This document shows positions 36,982 to 47,925 of a stretch of DNA of 64,000 bases, in pieces. The notes below the pieces were generated by a model that made no database searches, was not told the origin of the DNA, and was given only the letters and a program-made list of their open reading frames with translations. Source of the DNA: Eremophila alpestris peregrina (taxonomy: Eukaryota; Chordata; Aves; Passeriformes; Alaudidae); the NCBI GenBank assembly GCA_009792885.1, contig WMCF01000056.1, positions 2,382,085 to 2,446,084 on the forward strand. The letters are read 5' to 3'. Every line of letters begins with the position of its first letter. Positions within the stretch are counted from its first letter, which is position 1. Both the position numbers and the translations under genes were made by a program.

Positions 36982-39900
36982 GTCAGTTGCTTTGCTCCTC
37001 AAGGTGGAGGGGAGAAAACAGCCCTTCCTGCAGCTGTAGGTCTCTGTGTGTTGCTGTCCTTCCTAGAAAAACACAATTTACAGATATGCAGAGTTCTGTG
37101 ATGGGGTTGGACGGGGGACAACCTACACAGAAAATACTTTTTGTTTCCTCTTCACAAGCCTTCATGCCTCTGACTCTTTCAAATTGTTTCCCAGGCTTAC
37201 AGGTGGCAACACCTATTTTCATAAGCACCAGATTCAATTATTTAATGCATTATCTGTTTCACTTCTTGTCAAGAAACAGCAGTTTATCCTTTTTATCATT
37301 TTTGACACGGGGAGTGTTCAGTACAAATGCTTGTTTTGGCCCACTGATCCTGATTTTCTTCTTTGTAACGTAATTTCAGGGTTGGGAAATACTCAGGAAA
37401 CGTTTGGGTGGAGACAAGAAAGTTTTGTTCAGTAGTGCTGTGAAGGGTGAAGGGGGAAAAAGCAGAAGTAGAGAAATTATTGCATGATACAGACTTGGGA
37501 GCTGAGGAGCTGCACCAGCAGACCCTGGTGTGAGCTGGGACTTGGTCACAAAATTAAAGTGGCCTTTGTTGGCAACACCTGCTGATGGATTGAAAAGGGG
37601 TTTTTAGTACTTTGTAGGAATGAGGTTAATCCATAAAAGTTCTCTCTTATCACTGTTCTTGTGTGGATCTAAGCTTGCATTTCCAGCAGGGAAATGTGGT
37701 TTCATTTCTGTTTATCTTCTGTGCTGTGAGAGGATGAAACGCTGCGGTTGGCTTTGGTGCCAGGCCTGCTCTGGTCCATCTGGAAAGGGCTTTTTCAGGG
37801 AATTAAGGAACAAGATCACTTTTTGTAGGTGTTGAGAGACCCCTGCCCTGTGCTGGGGAGGAATAATGGTGTGTTTTGTGTGTGGCTCTTGGAATAGAAG
37901 GGAGTTTGTTGGGTCAGATCAAAGCATTTTCCCTGTCCTCACTCAGAACTGTCAACGTCACCACTTGTGCTGCCACCTGACAGAGGTGACACATTGGCCT
38001 CTGGAAGGGTGAGGGACATCTCACAGGTGTTCAGCTTAACTGGGGATGCTAGTTGTGATGATTCCTGCATTTAGTGATTCAGGAGTGGTCAGAGCTACTG
38101 GGGATTTGTACAGGAAAGGTGAGGAAGTTTGAAAGGAGGGCAATGGGAGTGTCAGGGTCAGCTGGACATCTTCCTTAAACTGGAATATTTTATTCAATCA
38201 TATTTTGACATCATTTTAGTGATATGGTTGGCTCACTTTTCTCTTTACAGTCCTCATAATTTGAATTGTGCATCTTTAAAGTCCAAAGTCAGCATTTATT
38301 CAAAGATTTTTTTTCCCATTTTCCCATCCCAGATTTTAATCTGTAGATATAAATGCTAACCTGCAGTGTATCAGGAGTTACAACATTCCTGGTCCTACCT
38401 ACAAATGGTAACTTTTTTTTTTTCTGCTATCCATGGTAGCATCCACCAAGCCATAGATAAAATTTTCTGCCTATACTCAGCTGACTTGGCACACTGAAGG
38501 CAAATGATAATGTCTCATATTGTCACAGTTTGGTTTTATGTGTCTTCTTATATTCACACCAAAGACTGTCCAAAAAACCCACAAAGCAAGAAATTAATAT
38601 GAGAGCTAAAATTTTTTTGGTGAATCTATTCTGTAACAATGTTGATATTGTGGTAAACATCAGTGAAAGCATTTTTCACTGAGATGTTTACTGCTTCCCA
38701 TTTATTTTATTTAGGATAGCTGCTTTTGCTGTAAGAAAGAACAGCTAAGCTTTAAGAGACATCACTGGAACCCAAGGGTTTCAGCCATAAACAGCTAAAC
38801 AATGAGAACCTCAGAAGAATTTTCAGTGGAATCCTGTTTATGCCCTTTTAAAAAATTAATTTCTCTTTGTACTTCATCTGGAATGGTCTTTGAAAGCTGG
38901 TGAGCATGAAGAATGTGTGCCCCTTCCTGCAGATTGCAGGGGGTTATCACTGGGAGTGAGGTTCTCTTGGAAGCCCCTCCAGCCCCACCACGGAGCAGGA
39001 TGAGCTCAGTTCTTCCACTCCTAAAATTTCCTTCCAGTACTTCCAATTTCTGTTTCTCTGCACTGCTCTCTATTTATGCTTCAGAACTTCTGAGCCATTT
39101 TTAAAGCAGACTTTTCCTTGCCTTGTTTAATGCATATTTCTTTGGTTGTTACTTGGTGAGGAACAGACTGATTTAAAGTGTTTAAGTAGAGCAGTGGATT
39201 CGAAGTGGGGATACATTTTGGCAGGGCTCCAGCAGACTTGCAGTTGGAAATAGACACCCGACCAAAAGCCTGGATATTTTAGCTACTTGAGAAATGTAGT
39301 GATTGCTTTGAGATGTTCTGCCTCAAGTGTCTGAATCTAATTGTCAAATGAAATTTAGACATATAAAGCGAAGGGAAATTGCCCTACAGATTTATTTGTT
39401 GTTGGCTGTCATGGTGAGTGGCAGGTGTAGCACTGATGGCAACCTGGACAATTCAGTTGCCCATAATTTTAATCAGATTGGTAATAAAGAACCAAATTAA
39501 CTGATGGGTTATCCAGTTCTCCAATCTCAGAGACATTGTGGAAGTGTAGGCACTTGGAGCAGTGGTTTCACTTCTCTGCTTTATCTGAATGGTTGATGTC
39601 ACAGGACTCTCTGTGAACATGGACTGTTCACTGTGGGGCTGAAAGATTGCTCTGCCTGCAGATTAGACATACTGATATTTTGATATTCATCTGATATTTA
39701 TTACCACAAATAACCTGATACGTTGATATTTATTTATCTTTGTCTTTTGCTTCAAAAACAATTTGGAAAACCCACTGCAGTTAATAGTTTGTTAGCTTTT
39801 CAAATGCACTCAAATCCATTAATAAAGCAAAAAGGAACTTTTGGATCTTGCAGTATTTGGTTTCAGCTGTCACATGTCCCTCCTGGTTCCACCTTCATCT

Positions 39901-42675
39901 GATTTGGTGCCACTTGCTTTTGAAGTATCCACTGAGAACACTCTCAGAGAGAAACTGGTGGCTTTTTTTTTTTTTCTTCTTTAAATATACTTTAGCTCAA
40001 CTTTGTTCTACTTGCAGCTGTTAGATTTGAAAGTATATTTTGAAGAAAAAAAAATAACTCCAGCAGCACCAGAGTTGCTATCTGCTGGGAGCAGCTGCTT
40101 TCGGCACTTCAAAGCCAGTGGACAGCACAGTGAAGGCCTCAGCCTTTCCTGCCTTTGAAATGGTTGCAGTATCTGTAGTTGGGCTTTATGGCACTGTCAG
40201 CACAGGAAGAAAGGTTGTTTGGTTTTTTTGCACCCCCTCCCTTTTTTCTTTTTTTTTTTTTTTTCATTTTTTCCCCCTACTTTCTAATTACATCCTCAAT
40301 TTAGCTCAAAATACCTGGGAAGTGTTTCTGATGAGTTCATCTTCTAGGAGCCAAATGTTTGAAAGAGCATGTGCCCAAGCTTTTCAGTAATGGATTTTAG
40401 TCAAATTTGACAGAAAAGTTCAGGAATTTGCTGGGTTTTTTCCCATATCTTTGTCAGTTGAGCACTTTGTGAGAGCACAGCTCTTGTGGGGAGTGGTGGT
40501 TCCATGGCAGAGATGGGACAGGGCTTCATGCAGGGACATTCCCCAGCACACTCAAGTACATGCACACCTTTGTTTCAAGCAGATTTTCATAAATTGTTGA
40601 GAATGGAACACTTTCAGTGGACTTAATGTGATCCTAATGCTTAAATGGCATTAGCTTATCCTTAGAAAAAACCCCAAAGCATTAATAATCACTGTGATCA
40701 CTGTTACACCCATTTTTGGCTGTAAACAGTTTGTGAAGTGACTGAGTGAATGTGAAATAAATGAGATGCAAGATTAGTAAGAGAGCCAAAGTCTAGGAAA
40801 TGTTATTTTCCAGCAGGGAGAGAGCACACAATGAAAGAGTTGATGAGTTATTGTGATAGCAGGATGGGGTTACCTGATGAGTTATGGCCATACTCTCTGA
40901 GATTAGATGCCAACCTAAATATATAAATAATCCTTTTGGTTTGGTTCATCTTTAACTGTGTTTATTCCCTTCAAAAATAATTATTCATGCTTCCATAGGA
41001 AAGTGGAAAGTTGTTACATGATAGCTGAAGAATCTCCCTGTATCTCAGGAAATCCTTTCTTGTGACTTTTATTGTTGGATTCTGACTTCTGTAAAAGTTA
41101 TGAAGAAATTAGAGTTGTCATCTTGTCCAATGTATCCAAATAGGAAAGAAAGAGACACCTTCAGAAATATTTTCCTGGGTATTTAATGAAATCACTTTGA
41201 AATCATGCTAAAGACAAGTCAATAGACAATGCCTTTAAGTTGGGAGCAAGACAGAGATGTGGCTGAGCTTAAAATATGCCTTTTATAATAAAGAAAGTGA
41301 GGTAAAGAAGTGCAAAATAGCTGGTTAAAAGTGAAAAAAGCATGTTTGTAATGTTACCTGCCAGCAGCAAGGACAATATCTGAGGTGCTGCTGGGACACT
41401 GCACTTGTTTGAGCAGTGTGCAGGAGCAGAGGGAAGTGTTATTGAGAGGAGAGGAAGAATACTCTGTAGGTCTTTTTGTCTTTTAGAACTTTCTAGTGAG
41501 GTTAATTTAAAGAAAAGAGTGAGATTCTCTCAGGCAAAACATTAATTTAGTAATTAACACTAATAGAGATAACAAGCTCAACCTCCAGCTCTCTTTGTCC
41601 CCATACCCTTGCTCTGTTAAGAGTTCCTGCCACTGCACTTCCATCCTGGCTTTCCTTCTGGCCTCATTCTTCATTTTCTGTTTTCCTAGCTTCTCTTTTA
41701 CCAATCTGTTACCCACCCCAGTGAAGGAAACACTTGCAAAGCCCTGTTTGAAATCTGCTATTCCTTGGACAGACCAATGTCCCAAGCATTTCTTAGCTGT
41801 ACATTGACCTGGCCATTTATTTTCAGAGAGCCACAATCCATTTTTAGTATGCTGGTTTAGTTATGAGGAGAGAGTCTTTGTGAAAAGCTTTGTTCCTCTC
41901 CTCTTTGTCTGTACTCTAAGATAATTGAAATACAGTCTGTTCTTGCAAGGAGGCCAAATGAGCACGTTAGTAGAAGCTCTAAATTTTTCATGTCATCAGC
42001 AACAAGCTGCATAAATTTCATTTAATAAATTAATCTAGGATGCATAAACGTTTCCTTTGAACCATCCTAAGACACAGATGAATACCATTTGTGCAGAATA
42101 TCTGAGGAATTGTTTCTTCAATCAACATCAACTTTTTACTTTATAGCTAAAACTCACAAATGGGAAAAGGAGACAAATTTAACCTCCAAGTGAAGAGCGG
42201 GTGGAAATCTTCTATGGTGCCATTGCTGTTTACAGAATTGTTAACCAGACAGATGGGTATTTGCACAGTCTCCTTCAGGCATCTGACTCGTGTGTGATTC
42301 AGAGTTAAAAGGCTGAGCTCCCTGTGTAGTCAGAGAATCCACTTTGAGGGGAGGAGGGAGAGGGAGGCGATTCCAGAAACACAAACGGGTGCCTGGGGTA
42401 AGCAGCGAGTCGGGCTGGGGAGGCAGTGCTGGGTTCAGAGAAGGTCCTTGGCTAAACTGAATCCCCAAACAAAGACAATACAGCCAGTTCTGCACCAGAG
42501 CCTGCTGCAGACAGGCATTTGCAGTGACTCAAGGTCTTTTAGTTGGAAAGAAATATTTCTCTTTGCAGTCTGCAATGGGTTTGGTGTGGGTGGGCTGGGG
42601 AGGGACCTCCTGATGTTCATCGTGGCACCAGGGTGGATTCAATCACAGGGATGCAGCTCCATTTCCAGTATGTTG

Positions 42676-42987
42676 TTATAAGAAGGCTGGGGAGGGGTTT
42701 TTCACAAGGGCATGTAGTGATGGGACAAGGAGGAATGAAGCTGAAGAAAGGCAGGTTTAGATCAGATATTGGGAAGAAATTCTTTACCATAAGGGTGGTA
42801 AGGCCCTGGTTCAGGTTGTCCAGAGAGGTTTTGGGCTCCCCATCCCTGGAAGTGTCCAAGACCAGGTTGGACAGGGCTTGGAGCAAGCTGGGATTGTTGA
42901 AGGTGTCTCTACCCATGGCAGGGGCTTGGAATGAGATGGGCTTTAAAGGTCCCTTCCAACCCAAGCAATTCTGTGGTTCTGTGATTT
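42676..42987 (+). mobile_element. CR1 LINE 3' part (plus, about 310 bp)
   Basis: The copy carries the CR1 3' region in sense orientation: ATAAGAAGGCTGGGGAGGGG, CACAAGGGCATGTAGTGATG, GGGAAGAAATTCTTTACCAT, then CATCCCTGGAAGTGTCCAAG and GGTCCCTTCCAACCCAAGC before a terminal TTCTGTGGTTCTGTGATT. It is one of the better-preserved CR1 copies in the window. It retains the 3' untranslated end and a little of the sequence before it, with no intact reading frame. Confidence 0.95.
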
Positions 42988-44581
42988 AAAAACAAATTTA
43001 CTCATGCCAGAAGATTGGGAAGATGGAATGATTGAGGTGGGGTTTGTGCTGCCCATGCTTTAAAAATACTAAAATTCTGAAAAGCCTTTATAAGACAAAA
43101 TGTACAGATCAGGAATATAATTTCATATAGTGAGAGTGAGACCATTCAGGTGCATTATTTTGGGGGAGGATAAATCAAACTGCAGTTTGATTCAAGCATG
43201 CAGTCCTGTACATTACCCCACATGCACTTGCTGCTTCAGGGGTAATATGTGGTTCTTCACAGATGTGTTTTTCACTGTCCCATTTTGCCCTTGGCTCATT
43301 ACAGCCCTTATATCTTGGGAGACCTTCGTGTTTCAATTTATAGAATAATCTCCCCCAAGAAAAGTGAAGAATAAAATCTGTTTAATTTACCTGCTGCAAA
43401 GGAGTTCTGGTAAAAGGGGTTCTGGTTTTCTCCCTTGCCTTGCAGTGAAGATGCTCCTTCTCTGCCCAAAGTTATGCTAAACCAGACCCCAATGTGCTTA
43501 ACACTCACTCCTAATCTGCTAGATCAGATTACTTTTAGCAGCAGTACTTGCAGAGATGGGTAATCCCCATATCCTCATGGCACATGCACATTTATTTATA
43601 GGCTTAGGAGACAGAAAATGCTCGATTTTGCTGGAGTTGTTATGTAGGCACAGATCATGTGCTGTGCCCTGCCTGGGCAGAGGCTGGGGCTGGTTTTCAG
43701 CAGGGTAATCATACAAACACATGATTTACAAACACTTAAATGATTTTAGGATAGAAACAGTGGGAACAGAGGTGCTGCAGAGTGAGTTTAGCTCAGTTCT
43801 TTGCCATGACACGTGCAATGCATTGGTGGCTTCTCCAGCCCTCAGTTCAGTCATGCCAAAACAGTGCTTATAAAATCATCCTGCCTTGCAAAACCATATT
43901 TTATAGAGGTGTTACTTAAAATATTTCTGGAATTGTGGACATAAATTTACATGAATTTTCATACTTTGGTGTCAAATATTTATTGTAGCAGTTACATTTT
44001 TCAAAGAGTTAGTGAGCTAACTAATTTCCTTTCCCTCCTTTGGGAACTCTAAAAAGAATTTCAAAGGCGTGCTTGTTCTTGAGAACAAGTTGAAATTGTT
44101 CTAAAATTGAAAAGCCTAAGCTGAGTGTGTGATGTAAAAGCAAAAACTGGGTAGTAGAAGGCCTTGTCTAAATCAGGGACTTTCAAAAGGTATTTTCTGG
44201 CGTTGATTATATTACAAATCTTTGGCTTCTAAAAACATCTCCTGCAATCAGCAGGCTGTTTATTGTTGATCTTTGTTCTTTAGGTGTGCTAAAGCAGCAG
44301 GATTTCACCTTGGCTCTGTCCCTTGTTTTAGCAAGTTGTCCTAAAGCACCTCCCCTGTGAGAGCAATTCCATCAGCCTGTGTTCATCAGCTGCACTGTCA
44401 CTGGCCTGGGCACCAACCACGCTACCAGATTTGATAGGCACCTTTTTGTTTGTGTGTGTGAGTGAACAACAAGAGGCTGTCACAGTTCTCAATCTTTTTT
44501 AGCTCTTTGTTAACAATTCCATTTTCTTCTTAACATCCTTTTCTCTGCAAGAGTAAGGAAATTTAAATTTCAGTTAAAAGA

Positions 44582-44637
44582 TAAATTTAGAAGAAATAGT
44601 GTAATTGAAAGCTAAATTTAAAGTAAATAGTGTAATT
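44582..44637. repeat. Imperfect tandem duplication, about 31-bp period
   Basis: TAAATTTAGAAGAAATAGTG at 44582 recurs as TAAATTTAAAGTAAATAGTG at 44613, each followed by TAATT. The few mismatches make it older than the 21-bp duplication at 21451. Confidence 0.8.
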
Positions 44638-46699
44638 CTGATGATGGTTTAGTAAATCACCTGTTGGCTGTTGCCTTGAACGTTGTTCTATCATTCTGTG
44701 TGAAAACAATTAAAAATTAGGAAATCAGCTAAGAAGAGATCATAATTTTCAAATATTTGTGATACTTGATGATAGCAGTGGTAAGAAAGGCTCTCTCAGG
44801 TCAGACAGACATTCCTGCTTGGTTTTGTGTCCAGGCCATGGCTGGAGACAGGAGCAGAGGCACAGGGAAGGGAATAAGAGATTTTCATCTTTGAGAGGAC
44901 AAGATGAGGAAACATCCAAGACACAATGAATGCCCTGTGATTATGGTAATGGGGCACGATTATTTAATGAATGTTTCTTTTCAGCATCACCCCCAATGCC
45001 CATTGTGAATGCCTTGTTGCTTGTCTGGCTGAAATGTAAAGTGCCTGTCCTCTGGACACTGAAGTGCTGGATTGGAGCAGACACTGAATGTGATCTGATG
45101 AAGTGCTCAGCACTGAGGGGTAGATGCAGCAAGATCTCAACACGACAGAATTTTTGAAGGAGGTTTTGTTATATCATTCATAAAGGCATTCTCTACCTCA
45201 AAGAGGAGACAGAATCTGTGTGGTTTGTGAAGAATTGATGCAGTTTTCATGCAATTTCCTGTGATGAAGAAATCCTGTTGTTAAGTCCCATATATGTTAA
45301 GTTTTTTTCCTTTAAAAAAACAACCCAATGACAATACAAGAATGAGAGAGGCAGGAGTGGAAGAGAAGCCATAGTGCTTGGCAGTTCTGAGCATAGCAGA
45401 AACTTCAGGGAGTGCTCACCAGGGCAGGGAATGGCTGCTCAGTCATTTGTGTTATTTGTTTTGTTGGTTGGGAATCTGGAATATTCATTAGGAAGATGGT
45501 TTTGGAGGTCTTTGAGGGATGAGAATGTTCTCATCCTGATCTTTTATCTTCTCTCCTGTTTCTCCACCTCTGCTCCCTGCCAGAAACATCTTAAGTATCA
45601 TAGTATCAAACCAAAACCATCACGGGGAATACCTAGCTTTAAATGAGGAGGGTTTTAAAATTTTTCTTCAACAAATTTTCCTTTTGTAAAACACCAACTG
45701 TCATGGTACCACCCTTTCTCTTCCCACCTACTAGCTGGAGGGGCACCCCTCCTGCTGAAGGACCTTTTGCTCATTCCACCTATTAAATTAAAGAACTTTG
45801 TGTCTATAAATGCTGTTAAGTGGAGATATTTGCTGTGGTCAAGTGTGGTAAATGTGTGACTGGTTGGAGGAGCAGGATGTGTCCCCTGCTCCTTCTGGGT
45901 CACATTCCCTGCCTGCTGCCCTGTCTTCTGGTAAAAAAGTGACAACTCCAATAATTGCAGCTCCCCACAGCAAACTGCCTTAACCCAGAGCTACATGGAG
46001 CAACCAGCTGAAACCCCAGTAATTAAGACAACAAAATGTTTGAAGGGAAAGGCCTCTCTCCTGTTGACATGATTTCTTTTTAATCAGGTCTGATTTATGG
46101 AGGAACACTAAACATATTTTCTCCTAAATCAGGCTAAGGCTCTATGTTATTTTAGGGAGCAACAGCTCTTTCTCTTAGGCACAGGATGGACACCGCGAGC
46201 ATCTGAGAGAAACCAGCTTTGTACAGAGACCTTGGGCAAAAACCTGGCGTAAAGAACTTTGTGTGAGGATCCCAGGCCCAGCATGGAAAATGTGAGGGGT
46301 TAACCCCTGCAGGGACTTCAGGCATCTCTTAATGAGCTCTTTAGTGTTATTAAATTATGTAGAAATGTTAAACCACGCAGTGTTGCATCTGTTCCTGCTC
46401 CGTTTGCGGAAGGATGCTCCCAACCGCAGCACGGATGGCACGTTCCCCTTTTAAACTTGCGACACGCTGATCTGCAGTTTGAGAAAATGCCCTTTTTTTA
46501 AAAATTTATTTTAACTTAGCTTCAAATTTTCCCCGCGGAAGCCGGGCAACCAGCTGATATCATTCCAGAATTGAATGCTACAGCTTTAAGATAAGGTGCC
46601 GGGCGCTCTCGGCGCTCACACAGCGGCTCCTCCCGTCCGCTCCTTTTTTCCTTTCTCATGCTGAAAATACCCCACCATGTTCACGATAAGAGATTTCTC

Positions 46700-46722
46700 T
46701 TTTTTTTTTTTTTTTTTTTTTT
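46700..46722. repeat. 23-base poly(T) tract
   Basis: A homopolymer lies inside the CpG-rich stretch and is followed by a pyrimidine-rich CTTCCTTCCCCCCCTTCC segment. It is simple sequence. Confidence 0.8.
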
Positions 46723-47070
46723 GTTATTTTTCTTCCTTCCCCCCCTTCCTCCTTCTCCGAAATCCACCAAAACTGAAGAAAAATCCAAGTGACTGTTCTT
46801 AGCAGCTGTGTGGCCCGGAGTTCAGTGGGGAAGCGGCTTCCTGCCGTCCCTATTCATCACCTGCTTCAAAGGCGGCCTGGCCGCTCCAGTGTGCAGGCCA
46901 GGTAGGGTGCCTTTGTGCGCAGGCGGGAGGATTAATATCAAAGCTGCAGCAACCAGGCCCTTGGTCTCGGGCTGCCATTCAGGCAAGCGGGGAGAGGCTA
47001 AGAGTGGCCAAGGTCACAGCATCCAGTGTGGTGCGGACTGGGAACGGCTCCTGAGAATAGAGGGCTTCTT

Positions 47071-47103
47071 ATGAAATCATGGTGCAAGCTTGCGGCACAG
47101 CAG
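47071..47103 (+). CDS. Candidate alternative first coding exon (speculative)
   Basis: An ATG at 47071 opens the frame MKSWCKLAAQQ and ends at CAG|GTGCCC. If this donor were used, the frame would join exon 12 in the correct phase (0), giving a short CEP112 form starting with 11 new residues and continuing IVELKLEHEQ. It lies just downstream of the densest CpG region. Against it: the donor is only moderate, the ATG context lacks a purine at -3, and I know no transcript that supports it. The same frame stays open for 150 codons beyond the donor, but in a sequence that looks like intron. Confidence 0.2.
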
Positions 47104-47742
47104 GTGCCCTTCTGGAACACATACATCTGTTTATGTTGGGATAGCGTAGCTGACAACGGGATAATAGAGCTTTGTTTTTTTTATCATTTTCTTGCTCTTT
47201 TTTTTTTCTTATTTAAGGGGAAAAAAAAAAAAAAAAGACAACTCTATGCGCCAGCGTTGAGGAATATCGCAGGAAGAGCGTTCGCTTTGGAAATCATAAA
47301 GAAATCTTGCAAAGCTTTAATTGCTGGGGTGGGGGGTTGTGTGTGTGTATACTTAAGTGAAGGGGCGAGCAGGCTGCCTATTAACCATTTAGGATCCTCA
47401 GCCCTGCTGAGGAGCAGCAGCGGGATACGGGGGCACCCGCCACACAATGCGACAATGCCTCCCCTCTTCCTTTTTTTTTTATATTATTTTTTTGTACGCT
47501 TCCGACATTTGTACCAACAAATTGGGTAAGGATGCGCTGGATTTGCTCGGTTGTCTCCATTGTTGGGATTGTCTGGAGGAATTCTGTCACGCTAACGGTG
47601 GCTTTTTAAGAGGTGAGGTAATAGTGACGTAAAAATAAAATTGCCAACTTGATGAAATTAAGGGGGAAATTAAGCTGTAGACGAGTTGTCATGACGACAA
47701 GGATGTTCTATTGATGAACTGTACTCCTCCCTGTCCAATCAG

Positions 47743-47925
47743 ATAGTGGAGCTGAAGCTGGAGCATGAACAGGAGAAGACGCACCTATTCCAGCAGCACA
47801 ACGCAGTGCAGGAGTGCCTGGTCCGAGACCATCAACGGGAGATCGAGAAGCTGGAGAAGCAGCTTCGCGCTGCCATGGCAGACCACGAGAGCCAAAGTCA
47901 CGAGAGCAGGAAACGCGACGGCCAG
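47743..47925 (+). CDS. CEP112: CEP112 exon 12 of window (61 codons)
   Basis: The exon encodes IVELKLEHEQEKTHLFQQHN, then LVRDHQREIEKLEKQLRAA, and ends SRKRDGQ. Human CEP112 has an exon-length segment of 61 residues here with the same start and LVRDH-REIE-LEKQLRAA (from memory). Acceptor is GTCCAATCAG and donor is CAG|GTAACG. Phase is 0 at both ends. Third positions are GC-rich (47 of 61 by hand count) and CpG is frequent, in keeping with the CpG-rich surroundings. The residues after HNA (VQEC) differ from the human sequence I remember. Residues 401-461. The next exon is not in the window. Confidence 0.97.

Larger units (their letters stand above)
46380..47730 (+). promoter_or_regulatory. CpG-rich stretch upstream of exon 12, possible internal promoter
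   Basis: CpGs become frequent from about 46.38 kb (GCCGGGCGCTCTCGGCGCTC near 46600, then GGCCCGGAG, AAGGCGGCC, GCGCAGGCGGGAGG, GCAAGCGGGG) and continue at lower density up to exon 12. Most of the window has very few. A pyrimidine-rich stretch with a 23-base T run (46700-46722) interrupts it. Further items are TGACGTAA, a CRE-like site (47625-47632), a perfect 7-bp stem with a 3-base loop (47396-47412), and an imperfect X-box (47685-47698). CpG-rich sequence inside a long gene often marks an alternative promoter. Transcription from here is inference only. Confidence 0.45.
36982..47742 (+). other. Intron between exons 11 and 12 (10.8 kb)
   Basis: The intron carries one CR1 copy (42676-42987, plus) and a short imperfect tandem duplication (44582-44637). 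Its last 1.4 kb is clearly different from the rest, with many CpGs and less AT bias. No gene was recognised elsewhere in it. The coding sequence on both sides joins as YEQQ-IVELKLEHEQ exactly as in human CEP112, so no constitutive exon is missing. Confidence 0.8.
7565..47925 (+). other. CEP112: CEP112 gene, internal part (12 exons, 461 codons)
   Basis: This is the span of the one gene recognised in the window. CEP112 is a centrosomal coiled-coil protein of about 955 residues in human. It is known from centrosome proteomics and has been linked to sperm head-tail attachment and male fertility. Seen directly: twelve GT/AG-bounded exons, all + strand, whose phases match at every junction (0, 1, 0, 0, 2, 0, 0, 0, 2, 0, 0) and which give an uninterrupted frame rich in E, K, Q, L and R with no globular stretch. 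Recognition rests on runs shared with human CEP112 as remembered, for example VTEVQRLQAQQA in exon 10 and VELKLEHEQEKTHL in exon 12. Start codon, N-terminal domain, stop codon and UTRs are outside the window. No frameshift or stop was found in any exon, so the gene looks intact. Confidence 0.95.

Noticed and set aside
42590..42675. Extension of the plus CR1 copy further upstream
   Set aside because: Sequence before about 42676 does not match the CR1 region I remember, so it was left out of the element.
45655..45951. 98-codon minus-strand frame as an endogenous retrovirus remnant
   Set aside because: A short TGTCATGGTACCACCC stretch slightly resembles avian LTR ends, but no LTR pair, primer-binding site or retroviral motif could be found.
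47026..47529. 167-codon plus-strand frame before exon 12 as one continuous coding exon
   Set aside because: It begins with GTG and runs through a K-rich homopolymer stretch and AT-rich intron with no homology. Only the short part 47071-47103 is kept as a speculative alternative first exon.
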